A DNA stretch of 64,000 bases from Aquificota bacterium. Lineage in GTDB: Bacteria; Thermosulfidibacterota; Thermosulfidibacteria; Thermosulfidibacterales; B14-G1. Under the pieces are notes generated by a model. The model was not told the origin of the DNA, searched no databases, and saw only the letters and a program-made list of their open reading frames with translations. Position numbers and translations under genes: made by a program. Positions 20,789 through 29,321 of this stretch are shown piece by piece (positions within the stretch are counted from its first letter, which is position 1; each line of letters starts with the position of its first letter). Where the stretch lies: positions 41,540 through 105,539 of the forward strand of contig WFSL01000010.1 in assembly GCA_015486015.1 (NCBI GenBank), read 5' to 3'.

Positions 20789-20959
20789 ATGGCATATGTG
20801 ATAACAGAAGAGTGTGTGGCTTGTGGCACATGTTTGGATGTATGCCCTGCAGAGGCTATTCAGGAGGGAGAGGAGAAGTACACCATAGATCAGGAAAAGT
20901 GTACGGAGTGTGGTTCCTGCATTGAGGTTTGCCCCACTGAGGCCATTATAGAGCAGTAA
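20789..20959 (+). CDS. Small 2[4Fe-4S] ferredoxin
   Basis: A 56-residue clostridial-type ferredoxin. Two complete CxxCxxCxxxCP motifs are present: residues 9-20 (CVACGTCLDVCP) and 38-49 (CTECGSCIEVCP), each followed by an EAI segment. It carries eight electron-transfer cysteines and no extra domains. ATG 20789 follows CAGGAGG with good spacing. It is an unusual passenger between frr and uppS, and probably supplies low-potential electrons in the cytoplasm, for example to or from the 2-oxoacid oxidoreductase. Confidence 0.93.
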   Translation: MAYVITEECVACGTCLDVCPAEAIQEGEEKYTIDQEKCTECGSCIEVCPTEAIIEQ

Positions 20960-20999
20960 GGCCTGTGGGAGAGCTCCCTCAGGGACCTGGGGGACAAGG

Positions 21000-21737
21000 T
21001 TGTCTCGACGTATTCTGCTTAAAACAGAAGTGGAGAGTCTACCTCGTCATGTTGCTATCATTATGGATGGTAACGGGCGCTGGGCCAAATTGCATGGTCA
21101 TCCCAGGATATATGGTCACCAGAAAGGGGTAGAGAGAGCAAGGGAGGCTACGGAATTTGCTTTAGAGGTAGGTATAGAGGTTCTTTCCTTGTATGCCTTT
21201 TCTACCGAGAACTGGGCCAGGCCTCAGGAGGAGGTGGAGTTTCTTATGAAATTACTGGAAGAGTATCTTGCTGCGGAAACCCCTGTGATGGTGGAGAAGG
21301 GGATCAGATTTAATCCCATAGGGAGGATCTCCCAGCTTCCACCATCCACCCAGAGGATGGTGCTGGAGGCTGTGAAGGCCACTGATAATAACCAAGGTTT
21401 TACCCTGAATCTTGCCCTCAATTATGGGGGCCATGCAGAGATAGTGGATGCTTGCAAGAAGATGTGCTACGAGGTGCAGAGGGGGGCTCTAACACCTCAG
21501 GAGATCGAAGAGGTAACCCTGGAAGGTTATCTTTATACTAAGGGCCAACCCCCATTGGACCTTCTCATAAGGACCAGTGGGGAGTTGAGGATAAGCAACT
21601 TCCTTCTGTGGCAGGTGGCATATGCTGAGCTCTACTTCACCCCTGTGCTCTGGCCAGACTTTGATAGGGTAGAGTTTTATAAGGCGCTTCTGGACTATCA
21701 AAAGAGGGAAAGGCGCTTCGGGGGAGTACGGGATTAG
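21000..21737 (+). CDS. uppS: Isoprenyl (undecaprenyl) diphosphate synthase
   Basis: cis-Prenyltransferase that makes the lipid carrier for peptidoglycan and LPS. Motifs: IIMDGNGRWAK with the catalytic Asp, GHQKGVERARE, LYAFSTENWARP, and LLIRTSGELRISNFLLWQ. The 245-residue length is normal. The start is TTG 21000; no in-frame ATG precedes the conserved region, so the rare codon looks genuine. cdsA and dxr, which commonly follow uppS, are absent; the next gene is convergent two bases away. Confidence 0.93.
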   Translation: MSRRILLKTEVESLPRHVAIIMDGNGRWAKLHGHPRIYGHQKGVERAREATEFALEVGIEVLSLYAFSTENWARPQEEVEFLMKLLEEYLAAETPVMVEKGIRFNPIGRISQLPPSTQRMVLEAVKATDNNQGFTLNLALNYGGHAEIVDACKKMCYEVQRGALTPQEIEEVTLEGYLYTKGQPPLDLLIRTSGELRISNFLLWQVAYAELYFTPVLWPDFDRVEFYKALLDYQKRERRFGGVRD

Positions 21738-21739
21738 GC

Positions 21740-23083
21740 TCAGAGTACCATATTTAGTATGCGCTTTGCCTTCTCTACTACATCGAGCGCATTTTTGCCC
21801 AGTATCCTGATCATGGGCTCCTTGCCCACATCCCCTCTGTCATAGATGATGTCGGGGACCCTGCCCAGTTTTGTGCAAACCTGAGCCACCCCCCACTCCA
21901 GTGTGGAGCCTTCCCGTGCCTTAATCTGAGGGGGTTCATCGCCCCTTGAGAAGGAGGAGACATCAAATGTGGAGGTCTTCAAAAGCTTTATCCATCCCTC
22001 TTCAAATCTGACATTCATGGCTGCCCGCATGGACGGATCGGTTTTCATAGCCGTGAGTACAATGTTAGCCACATGGTGAGAGGCGCCGAACGAAGGACAT
22101 CCTGCCGCCCTCAATCCCTCCCCCCACCTCACGATCCTCCCCTTTACCCCAGCCACATCCTGGTGGTTGCGGGCCAAAGGGATGGCCTCACATAGGTTGA
22201 TTTGTACCTCAGGTACCAGGATCCCCCCCTTGCTTAGGGCCTCTAACTCCTCCACTGCCCTACCTACCCGCTCTAAGACACTGCACCTCTCACGTTCCCT
22301 CTCTCCTATCACCAGAGGGTTGGCAGGGATGGCCCCATGTCCTACCTTGTAAGATCCCAATAGATACATTTCCATCAGACTTATGGTTTCCTTACAGGCT
22401 GTGGGCACCTCCAGCCCTTGAGCCAGCATCACTGCAAGAGTGGAGGCAAAGGCACAGCCTGTGCCGTGTGTCTCTCTGGAAAGGCGTATCCTGCGGTGTG
22501 GGAATTGGTGGAACTCGATGCCATTGTAAAGGAGGTCTACCACCTTATCCCCAGCCATATCACCGCCCTTCACTATCACCCATCCGGGTCCATATCCCTT
22601 TAGGTTTTTGGCTGCTTCTCTCATGCTCCTTAGGTCCTTCACTTCTGAATTGCTCAGCACTGAGGCCTCGTGGATGTTCGGGGTGACCACTGTGGCCAAT
22701 GGAAAGAGCTCCTCTAAGAGGGCCTCTCTGTCGCCGTTAAACAGAGGATCGCCGCCAGTAGCTGCCAGGACAGGGTCGACTATGATGGGGGCATCTATAT
22801 CCGTAAGGCACTTTGCTACCACCCTTACATTCTCCGGGCTTCCCAGCATCCCCGTTTTCACGGCTTGGGGGGAAACGTCCTGAAGCAGGAACTCTAATTG
22901 TTCCCTCAGTACCCCTGGATCTGTAGAGACAAACCTCTTAACCCCTGTGGTGTTCTGAATAGTGATGGCGGCCACCGCTGCCATCCCATGCGCGCCAAGC
23001 TGTGAGAAGACTCTCAGATCTTGCTGTATTCCTGCTCCACCTGATGGATCGGAGCCTGCTATGGTGAGTACCATTGGATGCAT
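21740..23083 (-). CDS. Bifunctional HMP/HMP-phosphate kinase and ThiN-type thiamine-phosphate synthase
   Basis: A two-domain thiamine enzyme of 447 residues. Residues 1-265 are ThiD: TIAGSDPSGGAGIQQDL, VDPVLAATGGDPLF, and the ribokinase-like signature THGTGCAFASTLA. Residues about 275-447 match ThiN (PEVQINLCEAIPLA, GCPSFGASHHVANIVL, PDIIYDRGDVGKEPMIRILG). ThiN replaces ThiE as thiamine-phosphate synthase, mainly in archaea and some thermophilic bacteria. No TPP riboswitch was found upstream. It follows the crotonase gene by 9 bases, probably in one transcript. Confidence 0.9.
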   Translation of the reverse strand: MHPMVLTIAGSDPSGGAGIQQDLRVFSQLGAHGMAAVAAITIQNTTGVKRFVSTDPGVLREQLEFLLQDVSPQAVKTGMLGSPENVRVVAKCLTDIDAPIIVDPVLAATGGDPLFNGDREALLEELFPLATVVTPNIHEASVLSNSEVKDLRSMREAAKNLKGYGPGWVIVKGGDMAGDKVVDLLYNGIEFHQFPHRRIRLSRETHGTGCAFASTLAVMLAQGLEVPTACKETISLMEMYLLGSYKVGHGAIPANPLVIGERERERCSVLERVGRAVEELEALSKGGILVPEVQINLCEAIPLARNHQDVAGVKGRIVRWGEGLRAAGCPSFGASHHVANIVLTAMKTDPSMRAAMNVRFEEGWIKLLKTSTFDVSSFSRGDEPPQIKAREGSTLEWGVAQVCTKLGRVPDIIYDRGDVGKEPMIRILGKNALDVVEKAKRILNMVL

Positions 23084-23092
23084 TCTAACCTC

Positions 23093-23872
23093 CTACAGGG
23101 AGAAGCTTGGCCTTCTCTTTTCTAAGAAGGCCTTGGCCCCTTCTTTGAATTCCTCCCCCTTCATGCATTGGGCAAATGCCTCCCTCAGTATCTCTTCATT
23201 CCTAAGGTGGGGGGGAGTAAGCCACTGTCCCATGATCCTCTTCGTCATTCGGATAGCTACAGGGGAATTCTGCATAATCTCGTATGCAAGGGAGAGTGCT
23301 ATCTCTTCGATCTTTTCTTCTTCAGCTACAGCGGAGGCCCATCCTGAGGCTTCCAGCTCCTTCATGGGTATGGGGGCTGCGGTGAGGAGGAACTTAGATG
23401 CCCATGCCAGGCCTACACTTTCCATGAGATGCTTGATGCCCAAGGGCTCTACAGCAAGCCCCAGCCGGGGCAGAGGGATACCCACCACCGCCTTGTCAGA
23501 CACCACCCTCATATCGGCGGCGGTGGCCACCATGGCCCCTCCACCAAGGGCATATCCCTCTACCAAAGCGATGGTAGGGGTCTCTACCCTTGTCATGCGA
23601 GAGAAGCATTGGTTTACCGTATCCGCATATGTCTCGGCCATAATAGGATCCTGCGCATATTCCAAGAGCTCCTTAATATCAGCGCCCGCCCCAAAGTGAC
23701 CCCCTTTCCCTCTTAAGAAGATCACTCTCGTGTTGGGATCTGTTGCCAGCTGGTCTACTGCCTTGGGTACCTGCCGCCACATCTCGAGGTTGAAGGCATT
23801 TTTGACATGTGGCCTGTTAAAGATCACCCATCCTATAGGTCCTTCCCTTGTCACTATTACACTACCTTCCAT
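23093..23872 (-). CDS. Enoyl-CoA hydratase/isomerase (crotonase) family protein, atypical active site
   Basis: A 259-residue crotonase-fold protein. The oxyanion-hole segments are present (GAGADIKEL and EGYALGGGAMVATAADMR). By alignment with rat crotonase, the first catalytic Glu position (GGGxE) is Met-Val, and the second (GxPE) reads GIPLPRLG, so both hydratase glutamates appear to be missing. It may be an isomerase, a CoA hydrolase or another crotonase activity; a classical hydratase is unlikely. It is first in a transcript with thiDN. Confidence 0.82.
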   Translation of the reverse strand: MEGSVIVTREGPIGWVIFNRPHVKNAFNLEMWRQVPKAVDQLATDPNTRVIFLRGKGGHFGAGADIKELLEYAQDPIMAETYADTVNQCFSRMTRVETPTIALVEGYALGGGAMVATAADMRVVSDKAVVGIPLPRLGLAVEPLGIKHLMESVGLAWASKFLLTAAPIPMKELEASGWASAVAEEEKIEEIALSLAYEIMQNSPVAIRMTKRIMGQWLTPPHLRNEEILREAFAQCMKGEEFKEGAKAFLEKRRPSFSL

Positions 23873-23902
23873 ACTTGTCCTCCCTAAGCAGAGATGAAAG
23901 GG

Positions 23903-23931
23903 AATTTATCTCTTGGCTTCATGATTGCCAA
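23903..23931 (-). promoter_or_regulatory. Candidate promoter for crotonase-thiDN
   Basis: On the minus strand, TTGGCA (23931-23926), 17-base spacer, TAAATT (23908-23903), about 30 bases before the crotonase ATG. It lies in the divergent gap with the transaldolase gene. Confidence 0.35.
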
Positions 23932-23970
23932 CACATTAGTGCTGTGGTGCCCTTGGTCTTTCCAACGCCT

Positions 23971-24000
23971 TTGACAAGTAGAGGCTCAGGTTGTTACTAA
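23971..24000 (+). promoter_or_regulatory. Candidate promoter for transaldolase
   Basis: Perfect TTGACA (23971-23976) with TACTAA (23995-24000) after an 18-base spacer, 29 bases before the transaldolase ATG. The -10 is weak. Confidence 0.3.
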
Positions 24001-24029
24001 CCCGGAGGAAAAAGCGTAGGGGGGAAGGG

Positions 24030-24689
24030 ATGAGGTTCTTCTTGGATACTGCAATGGTGGATGAGATAAGGGAGGCCGTTGAATGGGGCGTTGTGGATGG
24101 TGTCACTACTAACCCTTCCTTGGTGGCCAAGTCCGGAAGGAACATGAGGGAGGTGATCCTGGAGATATGTGAGCTGGTGAATGGCCCCGTTTCTGCAGAG
24201 GTCCTGAGTTTGAAGGCCGATGAAATGGTCCCTGAGGCCCAGAGGCTGGCGGATATCCACCCCAATGTGGTGGTGAAGATCCCCATGACAGAGGAGGGGC
24301 TCAAGGCCGTTAGGCGCCTTTCAGATTTGGGAGTGAAGACTAACGTGACTTTGGTTTTTTCTACTAATCAGGCTCTCTTAGCTGCCAAGGCAGGGGCCAG
24401 CTTTGTTTCGCCCTTCATAGGCAGGTTGGACGACATCTCCCATGAGGGGATGAATATCGTAAGGGAGATAGTGCCCATCTTTCGGAACTACGAGATAGGG
24501 GCTCAGGTGATAGTAGCCAGTGTCAGGCATCCTCGCCATGTGGTGGAGGCAGCCCTCATAGGGGCGGATATTGCCACTATTCCCTTCAGGGTCTTGAGGC
24601 AGATGGTGAAGCATCCCCTCACGGATATTGGGATAGCACGGTTTTTGGAGGATTACAGGAAGGCCTTTGGGCATAACGAGCCACGTTAG
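24030..24689 (+). CDS. Transaldolase / fructose-6-phosphate aldolase family (TalC type)
   Basis: A short, about 219-residue transaldolase of the TalC/FSA class. It begins [20 protein letters not shown] with GVTTNPSLV. The Schiff-base lysine sits in [14 protein letters not shown], and [13 protein letters not shown] follows. Short forms are usually true transaldolases and a few are FSAs; sequence alone does not separate them. With the split transketolase at 34.8 kb it would provide the non-oxidative pentose-phosphate path. ATG 24030 has a GGGGGGAAGG ribosome-binding site. It overlaps the convergent rsmA by 4 bases. Confidence 0.9.
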   Translation: MRFFLDTAMVDEIREAVEWGVVDGVTTNPSLVAKSGRNMREVILEICELVNGPVSAEVLSLKADEMVPEAQRLADIHPNVVVKIPMTEEGLKAVRRLSDLGVKTNVTLVFSTNQALLAAKAGASFVSPFIGRLDDISHEGMNIVREIVPIFRNYEIGAQVIVASVRHPRHVVEAALIGADIATIPFRVLRQMVKHPLTDIGIARFLEDYRKAFGHNEPR

Positions 24690-25510
24690 GGGAGCCAGCC
24701 CCTGATCTTGGACTCTCTCGTCAGTGCGACCCACTGGGATGGGGAGAGTTCTTGGGCCCTCACCTGGGAAGGGAAACCCAGCCCTTTTAGGAGGCCTTCC
24801 CAGGCTCTTCCGGGCAGGGTGAGCTTCAAACTATTGGCAAGGGTCTTTCTCCGATGTTGGAATCCTGCCTCCAATATACCTTTAAATCCTTCCTTTAATG
24901 GACCCAGTTTTTTCCCCTTCCAGGTGATTTTTACTACCGCTGAGTCCACCTCAGGTATGGGTCGGAAGCAGTTGCGGGGCACCCGGTGGACCATTTTCAC
25001 TTCGTAGCTGGTGGCAAAAAGGACTGTGAGGAGGGAATAGTCTCTCGTACCTGGAGATGCTGTGAGCCTCTGGGCCACTTCCCATTGAACCATAAGTACC
25101 ATCTCTGGAAACCTCTCTTCCAAGTCCCAGAACCTGTAAAGTAAAGGGGAAGTGATATTGTAAGGGAGGTTGGCCACAATCTTCTTAGGGGGCAGGTTTT
25201 CTATGGAAATCTTTAATGCATGTCCTTCAATGAGATGGAAAAGGGTCTTCTTGCCAAAGTAGCACTTCAGGAATGCACATAGCCAAGGGTCCAACTCTAT
25301 TCCCCACACCTCTGCCCCCCCTTCCAGGAGGCCGACCGTCAGCGCACCGTTTCCTGGCCCTACCTCCAGCACCTTCTCCCCTTCGACCCTGGCACACTCC
25401 AGCACAATGCCTCGGACATTGTCGTCCACGAGGAAGTTTTGTCCCTTCTTCTTTGAGGGGGAGAAACCCTTCGCTCTAATCCTGGTATATAGTGAGGCAC
25501 AACTCTCCAT
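24686..25510 (-). CDS. rsmA: 16S rRNA (adenine1518-N6/adenine1519-N6)-dimethyltransferase
   Basis: KsgA/RsmA dimethylates two adenines near the 3' end of 16S rRNA. SAM motif I is [15 protein letters not shown] after the usual [12 protein letters not shown]. The catalytic motif IV is [14 protein letters not shown] and the motif [15 protein letters not shown] follows. The 274-residue length is normal. No obvious partner gene upstream. Confidence 0.95.
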   Translation of the reverse strand: MESCASLYTRIRAKGFSPSKKKGQNFLVDDNVRGIVLECARVEGEKVLEVGPGNGALTVGLLEGGAEVWGIELDPWLCAFLKCYFGKKTLFHLIEGHALKISIENLPPKKIVANLPYNITSPLLYRFWDLEERFPEMVLMVQWEVAQRLTASPGTRDYSLLTVLFATSYEVKMVHRVPRNCFRPIPEVDSAVVKITWKGKKLGPLKEGFKGILEAGFQHRRKTLANSLKLTLPGRAWEGLLKGLGFPSQVRAQELSPSQWVALTRESKIRGWLP

Positions 25511-25595
25511 GTTACTCCTACCCCATCTAAAGTTAGTGGTTAGGAATTGCTCAGCCTTATATAACCCCAGCCACTTTTTTGGCCAGTCCTCTACA

Positions 25596-25625
25596 TTGAC
25601 TTGGATTCACCCTCTTTGGTAAATA
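25596..25625 (+). promoter_or_regulatory. Candidate promoter of the acyl-CoA carboxylase-mutase operon
   Basis: TTGACT (25596-25601), 18-base spacer, TAAATA (25620-25625), 49 bases before the carboxyltransferase ATG in the divergent gap with rsmA. Confidence 0.4.
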
Positions 25626-25674
25626 GGCTCTGCATGGTGTATCTTTCCAAAGCGAAAACTATTTGGGGGGAAGC

Positions 25675-27225
25675 ATGGGGATAGAGGAGAAACTGGAAGA
25701 GCTTCGGCGTCTTAACGAACAGGCCCTATTGGGTGGGGGGATCAAGCGAATAGAGAAGCAGCATCAGATGGGGAAGCTCACTGCCCGAGAGAGGCTGGAT
25801 CTCCTCTTGGACAAGGGATCCTTTGTGGAACTGGACAGATTTGCCGTGCACCGATGCTCCCACTTTGGGATTGATAAACAGAAGATCCTGGGTGATGGTG
25901 TGGTGACGGGATACGGAAAGATAGACGGTAGATTGGTCTATGTCTTCTCCCACGATTTCACTACTTTTGGCGGCTCCTTGTCCGAGATGTTTGGTAAAAA
26001 GGTTTGTAAGATCATGGACTTGGCCTTAAGGAACGGTGCCCCTGTTATTGGTCTTAATGACTCTGGAGGGGCCAGGATCCAAGAAGGGGTGGTGAGTCTG
26101 GTGGCCTACGCCGATATCTTTCTGAGGAACGTGCTCTCCTCGGGGGTTATTCCTCAAATCTCTGCCATCATGGGTCCCTGTGCAGGGGGGGCTGTCTATT
26201 CCCCTGCTATGACAGACTTTACCTTTATGGTTAAGGGTACCAGCTACATGTTTATTACAGGCCCCGATGTCATCAAGGCCACTACCCATGAAGAGATCAC
26301 GAAGGAAGAATTGGGCGGGGCCATGGCCCACAACACCATCAGTGGTGTGGCCCACTTTGCTGCTGAGAACGATGAGGAATGCCTCCTTATGATCCGGGAG
26401 CTTATGAGCTTTTTACCCAGCAACAACCTTGAGGACCCCCCTTACAAGGAGACCAGCGACGATCCTTACCGGGAGGATGAAGATTTGAACCATTTTGTCC
26501 CAGAGGATCCCAACAGGCCCTATGACATGAAGGAGATTATCAAGACGGTGGTGGATGATCATTATTTCTTTGAGGTCCATCCCCACTATGCCCAGAACAT
26601 CATAGTAGGGTTTGCCCGCTTTAACGGCCAAGTGGTGGGTATAGTGGCTAATCAGCCTATGGTGTTGGCGGGTTGTTTAGACATCAAGGCCTCTATCAAG
26701 GGTGCACGTTTTGTTAGGTTTTGTGATGCGTTCAACATTCCCATTGTCACCTTCGAGGATGTGCCAGGTTTCCTTCCTGGGGTAGCCCAGGAGCATGGCG
26801 GCATCATCCTCCACGGGGCAAAGCTTCTTTACGCTTACTGCGAGGCCACAGTACCTAAGGTAACCATTGTCACCAGAAAGGCTTATGGTGGAGCATTTGA
26901 CGTGCTGGGTTCCAAGAACGTTAGGGGAGACATCAATTTGGCCTATCCCACGGCAGAGATTGCTGTAATGGGCCCAGAGGGGGCGGTAAACATCATCTTC
27001 AGGAGGCAGCTTATGGAGGCAGAGGATCCAGATGCAGAGAGGGCCAGGTTAGTGGCAGATTATAGGGAGACTTTTGCCAACCCTTATATGGCGGCCCAGC
27101 TTGGGTATATTGATGAGGTAATAGAACCCAAGATCACCAGGAAGCGCATTGTTCAGGCCTTAGAATCGCTAAGGAATAAGAGGGACACCAATCCCCCCAA
27201 AAAGCATGGGAATATTCCACTGTAA
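25675..27225 (+). CDS. Acyl-CoA carboxylase carboxyltransferase subunit (propionyl-CoA type)
   Basis: Crotonase-fold carboxyltransferase of about 516 residues (PccB/MmdA family). Visible: [48 protein letters not shown], and C-terminal [20 protein letters not shown] with [13 protein letters not shown]. With the biotin carboxylase and carrier genes directly downstream and methylmalonyl-CoA mutase after them, propionyl-CoA is the likely substrate. The ATG at 25675 follows GGGGGGAA. Running in the other direction, with a membrane decarboxylase, would be a different system; no such subunit is seen here. Confidence 0.9.
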   Translation: MGIEEKLEELRRLNEQALLGGGIKRIEKQHQMGKLTARERLDLLLDKGSFVELDRFAVHRCSHFGIDKQKILGDGVVTGYGKIDGRLVYVFSHDFTTFGGSLSEMFGKKVCKIMDLALRNGAPVIGLNDSGGARIQEGVVSLVAYADIFLRNVLSSGVIPQISAIMGPCAGGAVYSPAMTDFTFMVKGTSYMFITGPDVIKATTHEEITKEELGGAMAHNTISGVAHFAAENDEECLLMIRELMSFLPSNNLEDPPYKETSDDPYREDEDLNHFVPEDPNRPYDMKEIIKTVVDDHYFFEVHPHYAQNIIVGFARFNGQVVGIVANQPMVLAGCLDIKASIKGARFVRFCDAFNIPIVTFEDVPGFLPGVAQEHGGIILHGAKLLYAYCEATVPKVTIVTRKAYGGAFDVLGSKNVRGDINLAYPTAEIAVMGPEGAVNIIFRRQLMEAEDPDAERARLVADYRETFANPYMAAQLGYIDEVIEPKITRKRIVQALESLRNKRDTNPPKKHGNIPL

Positions 27226-27237
27226 GGGGGTGGGGTG

Positions 27238-28746
27238 ATGTTCAGAAAGATCTTGGTGGCCAACAGGAGCGAGATCGCTGTCAGGATCCTTAGGGCTTGT
27301 CGAGAGATGGGGATTACCTCTGCAACGGTTTATTCTGACGTGGACAGGGATGCCCTTCACGTGAGGTATGCCGATGAGGCTTATTACGTGGGTCCCTCTC
27401 CTGCCAGGGAAAGCTACCTGAACATTGAGAGGATAATAGAGACGGCAAAGAAGGCAGGGTGTGAGGCCATTCATCCTGGCTATGGTTTCTTGGCAGAGAA
27501 CGCGGAGTTTGCGGCCAGGTGTCAAGAAGAGGGCATAGTCTTTATAGGGCCGCCGAAAGAGGCCATTGTGGCTATGGGCAGCAAGACGGTGGCCAGGCGG
27601 ACGGCGAGGGCGGCTGGGGCACCTGTCATTCCTGGCACCTTAGAACCCCTTTCCGACGAGGAGATCGTCACTAAGGCAAGAGAGATAGGGTATCCAGTGA
27701 TGCTGAAGGCTGTGTCCGGTGGAGGTGGAAAGGGGATGCGACTTGTGGAGAATGAGTCTGAGATGGCCAGTGCCATCAGAATGGCACGATCTGAGGCTAA
27801 ATCTGCCTTCAACGATGATTCCCTTTACCTGGAGAAGTACATAGAAAATCCCCGACATGTGGAGATGCAGATCCTTGTCGATAAAGAGGGAAGGGGTGTT
27901 TACCTGGGAGAGAGGGAGTGTTCTATCCAGAGGAGGCACCAAAAGGTGATAGAAGAGTCACCTTCTGTTCTTATGACCGAGGGGCTTCGCAGGGAGATGG
28001 GGGAGGTAGCGCTCAAGGTGGCCAGGGCAGCGGGTTACTACAGTGCAGGTACAGTAGAATTCCTTATGGATGCTAATAGAAGGTTCTACTTCTTGGAGGT
28101 GAACACCAGGCTCCAGGTGGAGCACCCTGTGACTGAGATGGTGACAGGTGTGGATATTGTCAAGGAGATGATTCGCATTGCTGCGGGTGGAGACCTTTCT
28201 ATCTCTCAAGATGATGTACAGATGAGGGGCCATGCCATAGAGTGCCGCATATACGCTGAGGATCCCTTCAACAATTTTCTCCCATCCCCTGGGACCATTA
28301 TCGGAATGCGGCTTCCCGATGGCCCGGGGGTGAGGGTGGATAGGGGTGTGTTTGAAGGAGCCGTGGTGCCTATGGAGTATGATCCTATTATAGGTAAACT
28401 CATTGTGTGGGGCAGGGACAGGGTTGAGGCTGTGGAGCGCGCAAGAAGGGCCCTCTCGGAGTTTGTGATCAAGGGGATAAAGACTACCATACCGTTCCAC
28501 GTGAGGGTAATGGAGAACCCCCTCTTCCTCTCAGGGGATTTCGACACCACATTTATAGACACTGTATTCAAGAAGATGGAGGGGGAGAGGGTGCCGCGCC
28601 TTATGGATATTGCCTTAGGTACGGTGGCTGTGCACAAGTACCTGGAGGATGTAGCGCCTAAGACTGCTTCGCCGGTTCAGGTGCATGCTGAAAGTCCGTG
28701 GAGGCTTTATGGGCGTAAACTCCAGCTCAGAACAGGGCTCTGGTGA
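27238..28746 (+). CDS. Biotin carboxylase subunit of acyl-CoA carboxylase
   Basis: ATP-grasp biotin carboxylase of 502 residues. It starts FRKILVANRSEIAVRILRACRE and has IHPGYGFLAENAEFA, the ATP-lid GGGGKGMRLV, ECSIQRRHQKVIEESPS and FLEVNTRLQVEHPVTEMVTG. A GTG three bases upstream of the ATG is ignored. It is about 50 residues longer than AccC of E. coli, like carboxylase subunits of propionyl-CoA carboxylases, but has no biotin-carrier domain, which is encoded separately next. Confidence 0.93.
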   Translation: MFRKILVANRSEIAVRILRACREMGITSATVYSDVDRDALHVRYADEAYYVGPSPARESYLNIERIIETAKKAGCEAIHPGYGFLAENAEFAARCQEEGIVFIGPPKEAIVAMGSKTVARRTARAAGAPVIPGTLEPLSDEEIVTKAREIGYPVMLKAVSGGGGKGMRLVENESEMASAIRMARSEAKSAFNDDSLYLEKYIENPRHVEMQILVDKEGRGVYLGERECSIQRRHQKVIEESPSVLMTEGLRREMGEVALKVARAAGYYSAGTVEFLMDANRRFYFLEVNTRLQVEHPVTEMVTGVDIVKEMIRIAAGGDLSISQDDVQMRGHAIECRIYAEDPFNNFLPSPGTIIGMRLPDGPGVRVDRGVFEGAVVPMEYDPIIGKLIVWGRDRVEAVERARRALSEFVIKGIKTTIPFHVRVMENPLFLSGDFDTTFIDTVFKKMEGERVPRLMDIALGTVAVHKYLEDVAPKTASPVQVHAESPWRLYGRKLQLRTGLW

Positions 28747-28764
28747 AGCCAAGAGGGGAAGGTA

Positions 28765-29289
28765 ATGACTTACATAGCGACTATAGAAGGCATAAGTGAG
28801 GAACACCGGGTGGAGGTGATCCCTGTAGGGGATGACAAGTTCAGGGTGATCATTAACGGGAATCAGGAGTTGTTGCTGGATGTGCGCCGCCATGGATGCT
28901 GCGTTTATTCTGTTCTAAAGGATGGACAGAGCTATGAGTTAGATGTGGATGGCGGTGGTGACGGTGAGTACAGCGTATTAGTGGGAGGGGAACACTTCCA
29001 CATCAACATCATGGATGAGATGAAGAAGAAGCTCCTTTCCATCCTGGGGGAGGCTGCTGGGGTGGCCACGGGGGAGGTCACCACGGCCATGCCGGGGATG
29101 GTGGTGAGGGTCTTGGTACAGGAGGGTGAAAAGGTGGAGAAGGATCAGCCTTTGGTGATCCTTGAGGCCATGAAGATGGAGAATGAATTCAAGGCCCCAT
29201 GTGATGGGGTAGTGAAGAGCGTGAAGGTGAAAGAGGGTGAGACTGTAGAGGCCAATGCTGTGTTGGTGGTTATAGAGCCTGCCGGTTGA
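28765..29289 (+). CDS. Biotin carboxyl carrier protein
   Basis: A 174-residue carrier. The C-terminal biotinyl domain (about 100-172) contains the biotinylated lysine in [10 protein letters not shown] and flanking [13 protein letters not shown]. The N-terminal 90 residues (with [20 protein letters not shown]) resemble the BT/linker region that bridges biotin carboxylase and carboxyltransferase in propionyl-CoA carboxylases. It lies between biotin carboxylase and the mutase, 18 and 32 bases from them. Confidence 0.92.
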   Translation: MTYIATIEGISEEHRVEVIPVGDDKFRVIINGNQELLLDVRRHGCCVYSVLKDGQSYELDVDGGGDGEYSVLVGGEHFHINIMDEMKKKLLSILGEAAGVATGEVTTAMPGMVVRVLVQEGEKVEKDQPLVILEAMKMENEFKAPCDGVVKSVKVKEGETVEANAVLVVIEPAG

Positions 29290-29321
29290 TTCTTTCAAAG
29301 GGGCTTTGGAGGTATGATTCT

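Noticed and set aside
21738..23900. TPP riboswitch for thiDN
   Set aside because: No leader long enough and no conserved thi-box sequence; the gene starts 9 bases after another CDS.
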